Positions 36,791 to 45,351 of a stretch of DNA of 52,684 bases are shown piece by piece. A model generated the notes under the pieces. It saw nothing but the letters and a program-made list of their open reading frames with translations, searched no databases and was not told the origin of the DNA. The stretch's first letter is position 1. Each line of letters opens with the position of its first letter. This DNA comes from an uncultured Granulosicoccaceae bacterium (GTDB lineage Bacteria; Pseudomonadota; Gammaproteobacteria; Granulosicoccales; Granulosicoccaceae): positions 1 through 52,684 of the forward strand of contig CALGKA010000044.1 of assembly GCA_937927895.1 (NCBI GenBank), in the 5' to 3' direction. The translations under genes were made by a program, and so were the position numbers.

Positions 36791-38451
36791 CGAATCAAAC
36801 TGTATTTATAAATAACGCTCGATAGCAACAGCCATAGTAAAAGCGGTTCTAGTTTACCACCACCACTGCTACCACCTTCGAATGATGTTTCATCACTAGG
36901 AGTGCTGTCATTTGCCACAGCTGTACCACCGGTGCTTTGCACTGTGACGTCGCCCGTGCCTGCTAGTGGTTGAGGCACACCAGGAATAATAATTTCTACA
37001 TCATCGTTTGTTTGGTTTAAATCAAAAAAACCAACTGGCTCTAAGTGAACATTAATAGTTCGTTCTTTATCTGGGTCTAGTCGAAGTTTTACTGCAACGT
37101 CTTGCGTATCACCGGCGTATGTTGCAGGGATGGTGCAGATCAATTTTGAAGGATCTTCAAGCTCGCAAGAAGCAGGTGCCGCTGCAATAGAAGCGTTTTT
37201 CAGGTTAACAGTTAGCGTGGCTGATGGGAAAGCGCGCGCGCTATCAGTGTTGGTAACGGTTGCGAGTATTTGGTTGGATTCAACTTGTGCGACGTGTAAA
37301 TCAATATCAATGGCTGAAGCAAAGCAAGTGCTCTGCGACAAGCGTGTATTAATATCGGTGACGCTACAGCTTGAAAACTCTTGGGTAGTAGTCGGGTTGA
37401 TCACTGAAAACATCAGGTGGTCATTGATATCAACGCATTCGGTTGTTTCATCGTCGTGGGTCGCACCAAGGTTGTGGCCAATCTCGTGCGCGGCCAGTAT
37501 GACTGCAAACTGAAACGGACGAGACATACTGACATCATAGCCGTCGGTCCTGCAGGCGGAGCCTTTGTAAGCTAATCCGACAGAGTCGTCGTCTTGGATA
37601 GGGTTCGAACCTGTAAACAGGTGTACTAAGCTTAGGTCTGCAGGTAGTCGATCCGTCGACATTCGATAATCGCGAAAAAGATCTAAGTTGTCTTTTAGTG
37701 TGATGCCTTTAAGGTTAAGCGTGGTGTTGTCTGTGATAACTAAAATAACGTCTACATTAAGTGCCAAGCCAAACTTCTCTCGGTAAATACCATCAACCGA
37801 ATTGATAACACCAATGGCTCTGTTAACACCCTGCCCACCAGTGGCTTCTATGTACGATGAATCTATTACTAAGCCGATATTGGCCACACGAGTGACTTCG
37901 CCGTTTCGGTCTATAAGTTCTCCGGTGACTGGAAACTGGATCTCTTCAAACTGATCAAGCTCGTCGGCTAGTGCTCGTTCAAAGGCCAGTGCTTGGCGTC
38001 CATTCGACTGAATGGGTGGTAGTAAAATAGAATCGCGGCCAGACGGTTGTGCGAACGTTTTACGCGCGATGCCAGAAGACAGATGGTGTCTTTCTCCTTG
38101 TGAGTTAATGGTGCCCGAAATGAAGTCACCATCGATCATTAGTCGTGCCCAGGAAGAAGGCTGTGATTCGACGATTCCGCTGTATGCAATGCCGGTTTGT
38201 TCTAGTGAACTGCCGTCGCTTGTACGAATGTTTAAATTATTGAGGTGGGCGTGTTCGTTGACAAGTAAACGCTCGACACGGTTACCCACCTGTACAGAAA
38301 CTCTATGCGTGTAAAGGCCGGTGTCGATATGTTCGACAGCCATTAAGGTTGCGTCGTAAGTTTCATCCGCGAATATCGCCGGTGGCAATATCAGCAGGAG
38401 AAATGAGACGATCGCAGCGGTTCCTTTTGCTACGGTACTCTCTGGAAACAT
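36775..38451 (-). CDS. Secreted reprolysin-like (M12B) zinc metalloprotease with GlyGly-CTERM tail
   Basis: A 558-residue protein. Signal peptide at 1-29 (hydrophobic I-V-S-F-L-L-L-I-L-P-P, cleavage after F-A). A pro-region of about 165 residues follows. The metalloprotease domain (about 190-370) has the zinc site H-E-I-G-H-N-L-G-A-T-H-D, the HExxHxxGxxHD form of adamalysins, and a Met-turn in H-L-M-F-S-V. A CARDB/DUF11-like beta domain comes next. The tail is a glycine/serine stretch, a hydrophobic helix L-L-L-W-L-L-L-S and R-K-K, a GlyGly-CTERM sorting signal processed by rhombosortase and linked to type II secretion. ATG 38451, with AGGA seven bases before it, is preferred over 38481. Confidence 0.88.
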   Translation of the reverse strand: MFPESTVAKGTAAIVSFLLLILPPAIFADETYDATLMAVEHIDTGLYTHRVSVQVGNRVERLLVNEHAHLNNLNIRTSDGSSLEQTGIAYSGIVESQPSSWARLMIDGDFISGTINSQGERHHLSSGIARKTFAQPSGRDSILLPPIQSNGRQALAFERALADELDQFEEIQFPVTGELIDRNGEVTRVANIGLVIDSSYIEATGGQGVNRAIGVINSVDGIYREKFGLALNVDVILVITDNTTLNLKGITLKDNLDLFRDYRMSTDRLPADLSLVHLFTGSNPIQDDDSVGLAYKGSACRTDGYDVSMSRPFQFAVILAAHEIGHNLGATHDDETTECVDINDHLMFSVINPTTTQEFSSCSVTDINTRLSQSTCFASAIDIDLHVAQVESNQILATVTNTDSARAFPSATLTVNLKNASIAAAPASCELEDPSKLICTIPATYAGDTQDVAVKLRLDPDKERTINVHLEPVGFFDLNQTNDDVEIIIPGVPQPLAGTGDVTVQSTGGTAVANDSTPSDETSFEGGSSGGGKLEPLLLWLLLSSVIYKYSLIRKKLI

Positions 38452-38564
38452 GGATATTCCTACATCGCCTAGATACATCATGTCAGAAAAACGCTATTTT
38501 TCTGACGCCGGGAAGGCAGTGTAACAATAATATGACACGAAGGAAGGTTAACAATTTAAAAAAA

Positions 38565-38587
38565 CCCGCACCGGAAGCCGGTGCGGG
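38565..38587 (-). terminator. Rho-independent terminator of the repeat lipoprotein gene
   Basis: CCCGCACCGG and CCGGTGCGGG form a perfect 10-bp stem around AAG. On the minus strand it is followed by seven T (38558-38564 are all A on the plus strand). It ends transcription from the lipoprotein gene before it reaches the metalloprotease gene. Confidence 0.92.
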
Positions 38588-38637
38588 TTAATTACAACGT
38601 TTACAGCGTATCGCCAGGATTGACTGGCTTGCTGCGA

Positions 38638-38661
38638 CTTTGGTGGTTTATACCACCAAAG
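38638..38661. other. Perfect stem-loop downstream of the repeat lipoprotein gene
   Basis: CTTTGGTGGT (38638-38647) and ACCACCAAAG (38652-38661) pair perfectly with loop TTAT. It lies 20 bases after the lipoprotein stop and before the main terminator, and has no T-run. It may protect the mRNA 3' end. Confidence 0.6.
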
Positions 38662-38681
38662 AATTACGCGTGTAGCTTGAG

Positions 38682-39869
38682 CTATTTAGGCGAAACACCT
38701 AGTGCCCGGACAGTGGCGATATTCAAATATCTATCAACCGGTAGTCCTTTCTTACGCTGAAAAGCGTTAACTGCTTTCATGGTGTCACCACCAATTACGC
38801 CGTCAATTGCACCTGGGTTGTAACCTGCAGATTGAAGTGCACGCTGGATCTGAGTGATACGACCTGTTGTCATATTGGTGTCGCAAAGAATCTCGCGCCA
38901 ATCCATCATGCCGTCTTTAGTTAGCTTGCGCTTAGTAACGGTTGCGTACTTAGCAGGAATTTTAATCCTGTTCTCTTTTGCAGGTGTAGCTTCTTCAGTG
39001 ACGGTGATGGTTTTATACACAGCCGGGATTGCCACTTTGCGAGTAGTCGGAGGTGTTGCGATAACACTCTTTTCTACTGTATCGAAAACCGCAGGGATCT
39101 CTTGCACAGTTGTTGAAGCAGGCTTCTTCAAAATACGCTTTTTCACAGTTTTGAAAGTAGCGGGTACTTCTACTAAACACATGATCTCACCAGTAGTCTC
39201 ATCGATTTTCTGGATTGGGCCTGTGCCTTTTTTCCATGTAGTGTGAGCTGGCTTGTCGATAACGCGCTCAGTCACAGTTTCATAGATTGGCTTAACCTGT
39301 AGTATTTTCTTGGTAGCTGCTTTTACCATCACACGCTCTTTCACTGTTTTGAAAGTAGCAGGAACGGTAACAAGCTTTTCTGAAGCTTCTTTTACAAGTA
39401 CACGCTTTTTAGTTTGCTTGAACTTAGCTGGAATCACTTCGATTCGCATGCCTTCTTCTTCAACTAGAACGCGCTCTGAAAGAGTCTCGTACTGTGGTGC
39501 AACCCAAAGGCGTGTGAAACACTGACCTGGTTTAGCACCCGGTGGTAGTAGATCACCAGCGCCGTAGTTTCCACCAGCTGCAGCGCTGCTAGATTTAGTT
39601 GCAGCAGCTGCTTGTGCTTTAAGCATAGACTCACGCTTATCTAGTTCTGCTGAACGTACTGCTAATTCAGCAGCCTTTGAATCAAGCTCTGCAGTTTTGT
39701 CAGCCATCGCAGCGTCGCCGCCGTTCAAAGCGTCGCCAGTGCTAGTCATTACTTTTGAGGCAGAGCCGGTCACGCCGTCTTTCATCTTGCCTGCCGTTGA
39801 GCATGCGGACAATGAAGCAGCGATAACCGCCGCTGACGCGAGTGCTCCAATATTTTTTGCTAATTTCAT
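38682..39869 (-). CDS. Lipoprotein with eight 23-residue repeats and a C-terminal peptidoglycan-binding domain
   Basis: A 395-residue lipoprotein: lipobox S-L-S-A-C with Cys23; an Ala/Glu-rich helical or coiled-coil segment (about 55-95); eight tandem repeats of consensus [VI]-P-A-x-[FY]-x-T-V-x-x-R-V (about 119-330); and a PG_binding_1 domain (I-Q-R-A-L-Q-S-A-G-Y, D-G-V-I-G-G-D-T). Repeats 1-3 and 5-7 are exactly 23 residues; repeats 4 and 8 carry a longer segment with Trp and Cys (T-W-K-K-G, W-R-E-I-L-C). The repeats probably form beta structure spanning the periplasm between outer membrane and wall. Function unknown; the family exists elsewhere but I know no characterised member. ATG 39869 with GGAGG 11 bases upstream is the start. 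Confidence 0.85.
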   Translation of the reverse strand: MKLAKNIGALASAAVIAASLSACSTAGKMKDGVTGSASKVMTSTGDALNGGDAAMADKTAELDSKAAELAVRSAELDKRESMLKAQAAAATKSSSAAAGGNYGAGDLLPPGAKPGQCFTRLWVAPQYETLSERVLVEEEGMRIEVIPAKFKQTKKRVLVKEASEKLVTVPATFKTVKERVMVKAATKKILQVKPIYETVTERVIDKPAHTTWKKGTGPIQKIDETTGEIMCLVEVPATFKTVKKRILKKPASTTVQEIPAVFDTVEKSVIATPPTTRKVAIPAVYKTITVTEEATPAKENRIKIPAKYATVTKRKLTKDGMMDWREILCDTNMTTGRITQIQRALQSAGYNPGAIDGVIGGDTMKAVNAFQRKKGLPVDRYLNIATVRALGVSPK

Positions 39870-40246
39870 TTGAATAAGTCCCTCCGCAGGACAAGTCACC
39901 AGTAAGTGTAAAAAGAGCCGCTGCCTTTCTGGCGGGGCAATTCGGCGTCAGGGGTAATTAAAATTGTTATTTAAAAAGATTCGCTTGTTTTGCGCTTCAT
40001 TGGATAAACCGTGTGAATGGTTTCGTTGTTTAAAAACAACATCTCACTCTGACAATCTAACTATGAAGCTTACTGGTTTCGGTCATTTACGACTGAAAAC
40101 ACAGGTAAATTATCAGAAGGTCGATCTAAGTTATCGCAATTCAAGTAAATTCAGATGTATCGTGATACGTTTGAACCTACAAATCAAGGAAAGTGGTGCA
40201 CCAAAAGGTAAGATTTACATTAAAATCTGCCAATACTTAGCGTCAA
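39870..40246. other. A+T-rich intergenic region, no gene recognised
   Basis: This stretch holds the upstream region of the repeat lipoprotein gene and the trailer of rluE. It contains a perfect GTTGTTT/AAACAAC stem (40025-40040) and a GTATCGTGATAC palindrome near 40158. A plus-strand frame of 119 codons (39964-40323) crosses it but overlaps rluE antisense and has no family features or convincing start, so it was not called. Confidence 0.6.
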
Positions 40247-40882
40247 TTATTCGCTCAAGAGGTGAAGAATTTGCTCAGATGACAGTTCGATTGTCTGATA
40301 TTTACCACTCGAAATGTTGTTAATTTCCCACATTCCAACCTGATGCCGGACCAGTCGAAGGGTCGGAAAGCCAACGGCGGCGGTCATTCTTCGCACTTGC
40401 CGATTACGGCCCTCCCCAAGCGTAATATTGATCCAGCTGTCGGGTACAGTGGCTCGATAGCGAATGGGCGGGTCTCGAGGCCATAGCTCTGGTGGCTCTA
40501 TTTGAGTCGCGCTGATCGCTTTAGCTGGACCGTCTTTTAAGATCACACCCGCGTGCAATTGCAGTAATGCTTGATCAGTGATCTGGCCTTCTACTTGAAC
40601 CCAATAGCTTTTCTGCCATTTCATCTTTGGGTGGCTGATGCGGTGTTGTAATTTGCCGTGGTCGGTCAGTAGCAGTAAACCTTCGCTGTCTTTATCTAAT
40701 CTGCCAGCGGGATAAACGCCTTTTATAGGAACCAGGCTTGCCAGTGTGGTGTCTTCACCGCTGAACTGACTGACTACACCAAAAGGCTTATTAAGCAAAA
40801 TAACTTTGCCACCTTCAGGGCCATTGTGGCGGTCTTTATCAGTTACGCGCTTGCGTAGTTTTTGTTTAGCAGGTCGTGCCAT
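40247..40882 (-). CDS. rluE: 23S rRNA pseudouridine synthase RluE
   Basis: RsuA/RluB/E/F-type pseudouridine synthase; RluE modifies U2457 of 23S rRNA in E. coli. The catalytic motif is G-R-L-D-K-D-S-E-G-L-L-L-L. Other family blocks are L-N-K-P-F-G-V-V-S-Q-F, Y-W-V-Q-V-E-G, L-G-E-G-R-N-R-Q-V-R-R-M-T-A and G-F-P-T-L-R-L-V-R. There is no N-terminal S4 domain, which distinguishes RluE from RsuA, RluB and RluF. Its first 40 bases overlap the end of xni, so the two are co-transcribed. Confidence 0.93.
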   Translation of the reverse strand: MARPAKQKLRKRVTDKDRHNGPEGGKVILLNKPFGVVSQFSGEDTTLASLVPIKGVYPAGRLDKDSEGLLLLTDHGKLQHRISHPKMKWQKSYWVQVEGQITDQALLQLHAGVILKDGPAKAISATQIEPPELWPRDPPIRYRATVPDSWINITLGEGRNRQVRRMTAAVGFPTLRLVRHQVGMWEINNISSGKYQTIELSSEQILHLLSE

Positions 40883-41772
40883 CGGGTTCGGCGCTTATCG
40901 TTAAAGCCTAGTTGGTCAAAGACGGTTTCCATTGCACTAGCATCAGGGCTAATGCGGTAGTCGGTCAATTGCGGGCTCACAGTTAGGTCTGGAATCAGAC
41001 CGGTGAGCTTGCGTGAGAGTCTTATATTATCGGCGTACTCTTGTAGTAATTCAGATACCCGACTGGCACCGCGGAACTTCATGGCGGCCACTTTATCAGT
41101 GTTATCGAGCAGGGCAGATAAGTTGCCCCATTTAACTAATAATTTCGCGGCAGTGGCGGTGCCAACACCAGGGACCCCCGGAATGTTGTCGACCTTGTCT
41201 CCAGTAATGGCCAATGAGTCCGCAATTTGGTGCGGCCGAACACCGAAGCGTTTTTCTATTAATCGTGCGTCTAACCATTGGTCGCGGGCAAAGTTCCAGA
41301 CAGCATCGCCTTCGCCTATAAACTGACAAAGATCTTTGTCGGCGGACACAATCACGCAGTGAGTACCCTGATCCCGCGCGATCTCAGCCAGCGTGCCGAT
41401 GATGTCATCGGCTTCTAAGTTGCCACTTGCGAGTGTGGTTAAGCCGATTGCATGGCTAAAATCTTTGCACATGCTGAACTGTGCTTTTAAGTCTGGTGGT
41501 GCGCTGCTTCTATTCGCCTTGTATAGCGGGTAAATATCGTTGCGAGCAGAGGTGTTAAGGCTTTCATCGAACGCGCAGGCAAGCAGTTTCGGTTGTCGGC
41601 GAGATAAAAGCTGAAATAAAAATTCAATAAAGCCGTAGGCGGCGTTAGCTGGTCGACCTTTACTGTCGGTCAGGCCTGCAGGCATTGAGTGCCAGCCGCG
41701 AAAGATATAAATACTGCTGTCGATCAGGTAAAAGGCGTCTGGATCAGACTTCGCAGCAATTGATGGCTTCAT
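40843..41772 (-). CDS. xni: 5'-3' exonuclease / flap endonuclease domain protein (Xni/ExoIX-like)
   Basis: A stand-alone relative of the PolA 5'-nuclease domain (309 residues). Visible: Y-L-I-D-S-S-I-Y-I-F-R-G-W near the N terminus, A-F-D-E-S, N-L-E-A-D-D-I-I-G-T and V-S-A-D-K-D-L-C-Q metal-binding aspartates, then the helix-hairpin-helix G-D-K-V-D-N-I-P-G-V-P-G-V-G. Longer than E. coli Xni (251) and retaining the full acidic set, so it may be more active than ExoIX; this is inference. It overlaps rluE by 40 bases. Confidence 0.88.
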   Translation of the reverse strand: MKPSIAAKSDPDAFYLIDSSIYIFRGWHSMPAGLTDSKGRPANAAYGFIEFLFQLLSRRQPKLLACAFDESLNTSARNDIYPLYKANRSSAPPDLKAQFSMCKDFSHAIGLTTLASGNLEADDIIGTLAEIARDQGTHCVIVSADKDLCQFIGEGDAVWNFARDQWLDARLIEKRFGVRPHQIADSLAITGDKVDNIPGVPGVGTATAAKLLVKWGNLSALLDNTDKVAAMKFRGASRVSELLQEYADNIRLSRKLTGLIPDLTVSPQLTDYRISPDASAMETVFDQLGFNDKRRTRWHDLLNKNYASA

Positions 41773-41827
41773 AAGATAAGCCTGTTAAGCGCTGCTGAGA
41801 GCTTGTTTATAAGCTTTGGAAATTTGA

Positions 41828-41848
41828 GCGGGCCAACCAGTGGCCCGC
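41828..41848 (-). terminator. Probable terminator of rpmE
   Basis: GCGGGCCA and TGGCCCGC form a perfect 8-bp stem with loop ACCAG. On the minus strand the following bases are TCAAATTT, a weak U-tract. It lies 20 bases after the rpmE stop. Confidence 0.65.
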
Positions 41849-41868
41849 ACTCGGTGTTTTGGTTTGTG

Positions 41869-42075
41869 TTATTTCTTTTTACCGAAGCGACGATTAAACT
41901 TGTCTACCTGACCAGCCGAATCGAGAATCTTCTGCTTACCGGTGTAGAACGGGTGGCAGCTTGAGCATACTTCCACGTTTAGATCTTTGCCGATCGTTGA
42001 ACGGGTTTGGAATGCGTGACCACAGCTGCACGAGACAGCGATCTCTTCGTATTTTGGGTGTGTATCTGCTTTCAT
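41869..42075 (-). CDS. rpmE: 50S ribosomal protein L31, zinc-binding form
   Basis: A 68-residue protein with the C+ zinc site: Cys16, Cys18, Cys37 and Cys40, and the family block H-P-F-Y-T-G-K-Q. The zinc form can be replaced by a cysteine-free paralogue (L31B) under zinc limitation in many bacteria; no paralogue is in the window. The gene is alone on its strand between xni and the 168-bp hairpin repeat, with its promoter presumably in the 210 bases between its start and the repeat. Confidence 0.96.
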   Translation of the reverse strand: MKADTHPKYEEIAVSCSCGHAFQTRSTIGKDLNVEVCSSCHPFYTGKQKILDSAGQVDKFNRRFGKKK

Positions 42076-42285
42076 TTTAGTCCTTATTCGCTTAGGAGCT
42101 GACCGGCCCGCGGTGCGGCGGTCTAGCTGGCGTAGGCGGGTTGGGTAGATAATTTACTAATCAGCCAGCCAGTGTAGTGCAAGATGGGGGGGTATTCAAT
42201 CTAAACAAGTGTGAGCCAGATGGTAAGTTGGTGACAATAGGCCAATTGGTAGTCCACGGTGGTGCGATTTTAAGCCGCGGAGGCC

Positions 42286-42453
42286 TAATTAGTGTCCGTC
42301 CCTAAGCAGCACGTAGCGAGGATCATTCAGGTGCGTGAGATTTTGCATACCCTATATAGGCGTTTAGTCATTCTAAATAACTATATAGGGTCGCGAAAGA
42401 TCACGTGTCCTGGGTGGTCCGCAGTAGCGTTGTTTATGGACAGCCACTAATTA
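42286..42453. repeat. Hairpin repeat element, copy 1
   Basis: A 168-bp near-palindromic element whose ends are TAATTAGTG and CACTAATTA. By hand alignment it is about four fifths identical to copy 2 (50830-50998) with one or two single-base gaps. Its arms pair along nearly the whole length, with G-U pairs favouring the plus-strand transcript. The upper stem is CCCTATATAG/CTATATAGGG; the apex contains TTTAG-TCATT-CTAAA. A tandem G-A/A-G step interrupts the middle stem. The right end gives the TAA stop of the cysteine-rich protein gene on the minus strand. No transposase or open frame lies inside. Confidence 0.88.
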
Positions 42454-42636
42454 CTCGTTTTCTTGTTGAGTGCTGACCCGGGTGATTTGTCCATCTGAAT
42501 CGGTGCTGACACTAATCAGTATGGGTGAGCAGCAAACCTGGCAATCTTCGACGTATTGCTGCTCAGGTAGCGAGCAGTCGATTAAAATACCGATGCGCTC
42601 GCCGCAGTAGGGGCAGTCAATGTCGTACTCTTCCAT
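42451..42636 (-). CDS. CPXCG-motif cysteine-rich small protein
   Basis: A 61-residue protein with two zinc-knuckle cysteine pairs, C-P-Y-C-G at the start and C-Q-V-C-C in the middle, the pattern of the small CPXCG-motif proteins found in gammaproteobacteria. Function unknown; zinc binding is likely. The start at 42636 (M-E-E-Y-D-I-D) is chosen; a TTG at 42651 would add five residues. It is 43 bases downstream of hemW on the same strand. Its stop codon TAA is the first three bases of hairpin repeat copy 1. Confidence 0.86.
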   Translation of the reverse strand: MEEYDIDCPYCGERIGILIDCSLPEQQYVEDCQVCCSPILISVSTDSDGQITRVSTQQENE

Positions 42637-42679
42637 AGTTTCGAGCCGCAATTTTAAGGTAATCCGTTATTCTAGCGAA

Positions 42680-43885
42680 TTAGACCGCGTTGATTGGAAT
42701 AACACGGCTGCTGTTATTGCCGCTTTCTTCGGGCATGAATAACTCCAGCAGGGTGTCTAAATATTGAGCGCCCTGTTCGGTGGTTTGAATCTTTTCCAGC
42801 GTTCGAGTCAGCAGACCTTGCTTTTCGGCTTGTTCGAGCGTTGCTCGTATTACCGCAATGGGTTCGCCGGTGCGTTGTTCAAAATCGTGAATTTCAAAAC
42901 CCTGGCTTAAGCGAAGTGCGTTCATCATAAACTCTAAACGTACTTCTTCCGGACTCACATGAGTAAGGCCTCTGATTCTGTCATTACTGGTAGCGGTTTT
43001 TATGTACTCGGCAGGGTGGCGAGGTTTGCTGTGTCTAATGATTGAATTGTCGGCTGGAAAGCTCAATTTTGAATGCGCGCCAGCACCAATGCCTAAGTAA
43101 TCACCAAAGCGCCAGTAATTCAGGTTGTGATGACACTGCTTACCCTTTTTTGCATACGCTGATACTTCGTACTGTGAGTATCCGGCATCGTTAATGAGCT
43201 GTTTACCGTGCTCTTGAATATCTGCCAGTGTATCTTCATCGGGAAGCGTTGGTGGCTGAGCTGCAAACAGAGTATTGGGTTCAAGCGTTAACTGGTAATA
43301 AGACAAATGCGTTGATTGCAATTCGATCGCTTGTTGAACATCTGCAACTGCCTCTGCCACTGATTGATCAGGCAGCCCGTGCATTAAATCAATATTATAA
43401 TTTTCAAAGCCTGCAAGCCTGGCAGTTTCACAAGCTTTTATAGCGTTATTTGCATCGTGAATTCTTCCAAGGGTTTTAAGGTGCTTGTCGTTGAAGCTTT
43501 GCACACCAATTGAGAGTCGATTAACGCTTGCAGCATAAAACTCTTGAAAGCGCTGTTGTTCAACGGTGCCCGGGTTTGCTTCTAAGGTTATTTCTGCTCG
43601 TGGTTCAAGTTTAGTTAGCGCCCGTACCTGGGCTAATACTCGATCAATCCCTGCGGCTGAAATTAAACTGGGTGTTCCGCCACCGATAAAAATAGATTCG
43701 ATAGCACGGCCCCAAATATCGGGAGCGTGTTGTTCGAGATCTGCGATTAATGCATCTATGTATTGTTTTTCAGGGATCTCATCTTTGACGGCGTGTGAGT
43801 TAAAGTCACAGTATGGACATTTTTTTACACACCACGGAAAGTGGATATAAAGCGTTACCGGCGGGTATTCGGTAAAGTGCCTCAC
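42680..43885 (-). CDS. hemW: HemW, radical SAM haem chaperone
   Basis: HemN-like radical SAM protein that binds haem and is thought to insert it into respiratory proteins. The cluster motif is C-V-K-K-C-P-Y-C (CxxxCxxC) near residue 19, and G-G-G-T-P-S follows. It lacks the fourth cysteine of true HemN (CxxxCxxCxC has F after the third cysteine here), which supports HemW rather than coproporphyrinogen oxidase. Length (401) is typical. The start GTG overlaps the rdgB stop (GTGA), so translation is coupled. Order rph-rdgB-hemW is standard. Confidence 0.95.
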   Translation of the reverse strand: MRHFTEYPPVTLYIHFPWCVKKCPYCDFNSHAVKDEIPEKQYIDALIADLEQHAPDIWGRAIESIFIGGGTPSLISAAGIDRVLAQVRALTKLEPRAEITLEANPGTVEQQRFQEFYAASVNRLSIGVQSFNDKHLKTLGRIHDANNAIKACETARLAGFENYNIDLMHGLPDQSVAEAVADVQQAIELQSTHLSYYQLTLEPNTLFAAQPPTLPDEDTLADIQEHGKQLINDAGYSQYEVSAYAKKGKQCHHNLNYWRFGDYLGIGAGAHSKLSFPADNSIIRHSKPRHPAEYIKTATSNDRIRGLTHVSPEEVRLEFMMNALRLSQGFEIHDFEQRTGEPIAVIRATLEQAEKQGLLTRTLEKIQTTEQGAQYLDTLLELFMPEESGNNSSRVIPINAV

Positions 43886-44511
43886 AACGTGCGATCTGCA
43901 AGTTGTGTTTTTAGTGCCTCCAACGCGATGGCTCTATGGCTTACACTGCTTTTTAATTCGCGGCTCATACTGGCTGATGCCATTTTATTTTTTGGGCAAT
44001 AAAATACAGGGTCGTAGCCAAAACCGTTTTCACCTTCAGGTGCGTGCAGAATACTGCCGTGCCAAAGGCCTGTGCTTATTATTGGTTCTGGATCATCTGC
44101 ATGGCGTAAGTACACAAGAGCGCAAACAAAGTAGGCCGCACGTTCTGCATCGCTATGGGATTGTAATTGCTCAAGCAGTTTATTGATATTGTCTGCATCA
44201 GTGGGCTTTTGTAGAACATCTGGTTGCATGGCATAGCGAGCGGAGTAAATACCCGGTTCACCGTTTAATGCAGGTACGACTAGCCCGGAATCATCTGCCA
44301 GTGCACTTAAGCCTGTACTACGACTGGCATGACGCGCTTTTATTAACGCGTTTTCTACAAAAGTAGGTGCATCTTCAATGGCTTCAGTGACCTTAAACTC
44401 AGACTGAGATACAAGCTCTATACCGTGGTCTGCCAACGCATTAGATAGCTCTGCGAGTTTACCTTTGTTGCCGCTGGCCAGGACACATTGCGATTTATTT
44501 GCTGATGCCAT
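43882..44511 (-). CDS. rdgB: XTP/dITP diphosphatase (RdgB/HAM1)
   Basis: House-cleaning pyrophosphatase that removes deaminated purine nucleotides. Motifs: L-A-S-G-N-K-G-K-L-A-E-L at the N terminus, A-D-D-S-G-L-V-V-P-A-L, P-G-I-Y-S-A-R-Y-A, and G-F-G-Y-D-P-V-F-Y, with the terminal S-H-R-A-I-A. Length (209) is slightly above E. coli RdgB (197). It starts seven bases after the rph stop and overlaps hemW by four bases. Confidence 0.96.
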   Translation of the reverse strand: MASANKSQCVLASGNKGKLAELSNALADHGIELVSQSEFKVTEAIEDAPTFVENALIKARHASRSTGLSALADDSGLVVPALNGEPGIYSARYAMQPDVLQKPTDADNINKLLEQLQSHSDAERAAYFVCALVYLRHADDPEPIISTGLWHGSILHAPEGENGFGYDPVFYCPKNKMASASMSRELKSSVSHRAIALEALKTQLADRTL

Positions 44512-44518
44512 GTTGCAG

Positions 44519-45232
44519 CTAGCTCAGTGCTTCACGCTGGGCGATAACAATTTCTGAAATGCCCTTGCGCGCTAATGCCAACATAGATTCAAGTTCTTTC
44601 TCATGAAAAGCATGACCTTCGGCCGTACCTTGTAGCTCAATGTATGCACCTGCTTCATTCATTACGACGTTCATGTCTGTTTCAGCGTTGGAGTCTTCTG
44701 CGTAATCGAGATCAAGGACCGGCGTTCCATTATAGATACCAACAGAGATTGCGGCCACTTGTCCGTGCATTGGGTTTTTCTTAAGGCTCTTTTTTTCAAG
44801 CAAATGATTAATGGCATCACTGAGCGCCACGTATGCGCCGGTAATTGAGGCGGTACGGGTGCCGCCATCTGCTTGAATCACATCGCAATCTACGGTGATG
44901 GTTTTTTCGCCTAGCGCTTCAAGATCAATAATGGCACGTAAGGATCGCCCGATAAGTCGTTGAATTTCCATGCTGCGACCGGATTGCTTGCCACCCGTGA
45001 CTTCTCTTCTGGAGCGGGTGTTGGTGGCCCTTGGTAGCATAGCGTATTCTGCCGTGATCCAACCGCTGCCTTTACCCTTTAAAAAAGGGGGTACTCGATC
45101 TTCAATGCTTGCGTTGCATATAACCTTTGTATTGCCAAAACTGACTAGCACCGAGCCTTCGGCATGACAGGTAAAATTTCGGGTAAACGTTACTTCTCGG
45201 AGTTCATCGTTAGCACGTTGGCTGGGGCGCAT
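44519..45232 (-). CDS. rph: Ribonuclease PH
   Basis: Phosphorolytic 3'-exonuclease that trims tRNA 3' ends. Recognisable blocks: [24 protein letters not shown], the phosphate-binding S-R-R-E-V and [15 protein letters not shown], and [13 protein letters not shown]. The full 237 residues are present, unlike the frameshifted rph of E. coli K-12. It is divergent from yicC and leads rph-rdgB-hemW. Confidence 0.97.
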   Translation of the reverse strand: MRPSQRANDELREVTFTRNFTCHAEGSVLVSFGNTKVICNASIEDRVPPFLKGKGSGWITAEYAMLPRATNTRSRREVTGGKQSGRSMEIQRLIGRSLRAIIDLEALGEKTITVDCDVIQADGGTRTASITGAYVALSDAINHLLEKKSLKKNPMHGQVAAISVGIYNGTPVLDLDYAEDSNAETDMNVVMNEAGAYIELQGTAEGHAFHEKELESMLALARKGISEIVIAQREALS

Positions 45233-45351
45233 AAGTTTCCTTAGAATATTTACAAAGCAGTTTAATTTTTACTGCTTCAAACAAGTATTGGTATTGCGCC
45301 CATGATACAGTTCTCAGCGCTTAAAACCGAGTCATCTCACAGGATAAATTG

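Noticed and set aside
39964..40323. Plus-strand 119-codon frame between the repeat lipoprotein gene and rluE
   Set aside because: It overlaps the end of rluE antisense, has no recognisable domain or good ribosome binding site, and its composition is that of A+T-rich intergenic DNA.
42286..42453. Integron attC site or IS remnant as an explanation for the hairpin repeat
   Set aside because: No attC core sites (GTTRRRY) or integrase are visible, and no transposase fragment lies within either copy. The pairing and covariation pattern fits a distinct element better.
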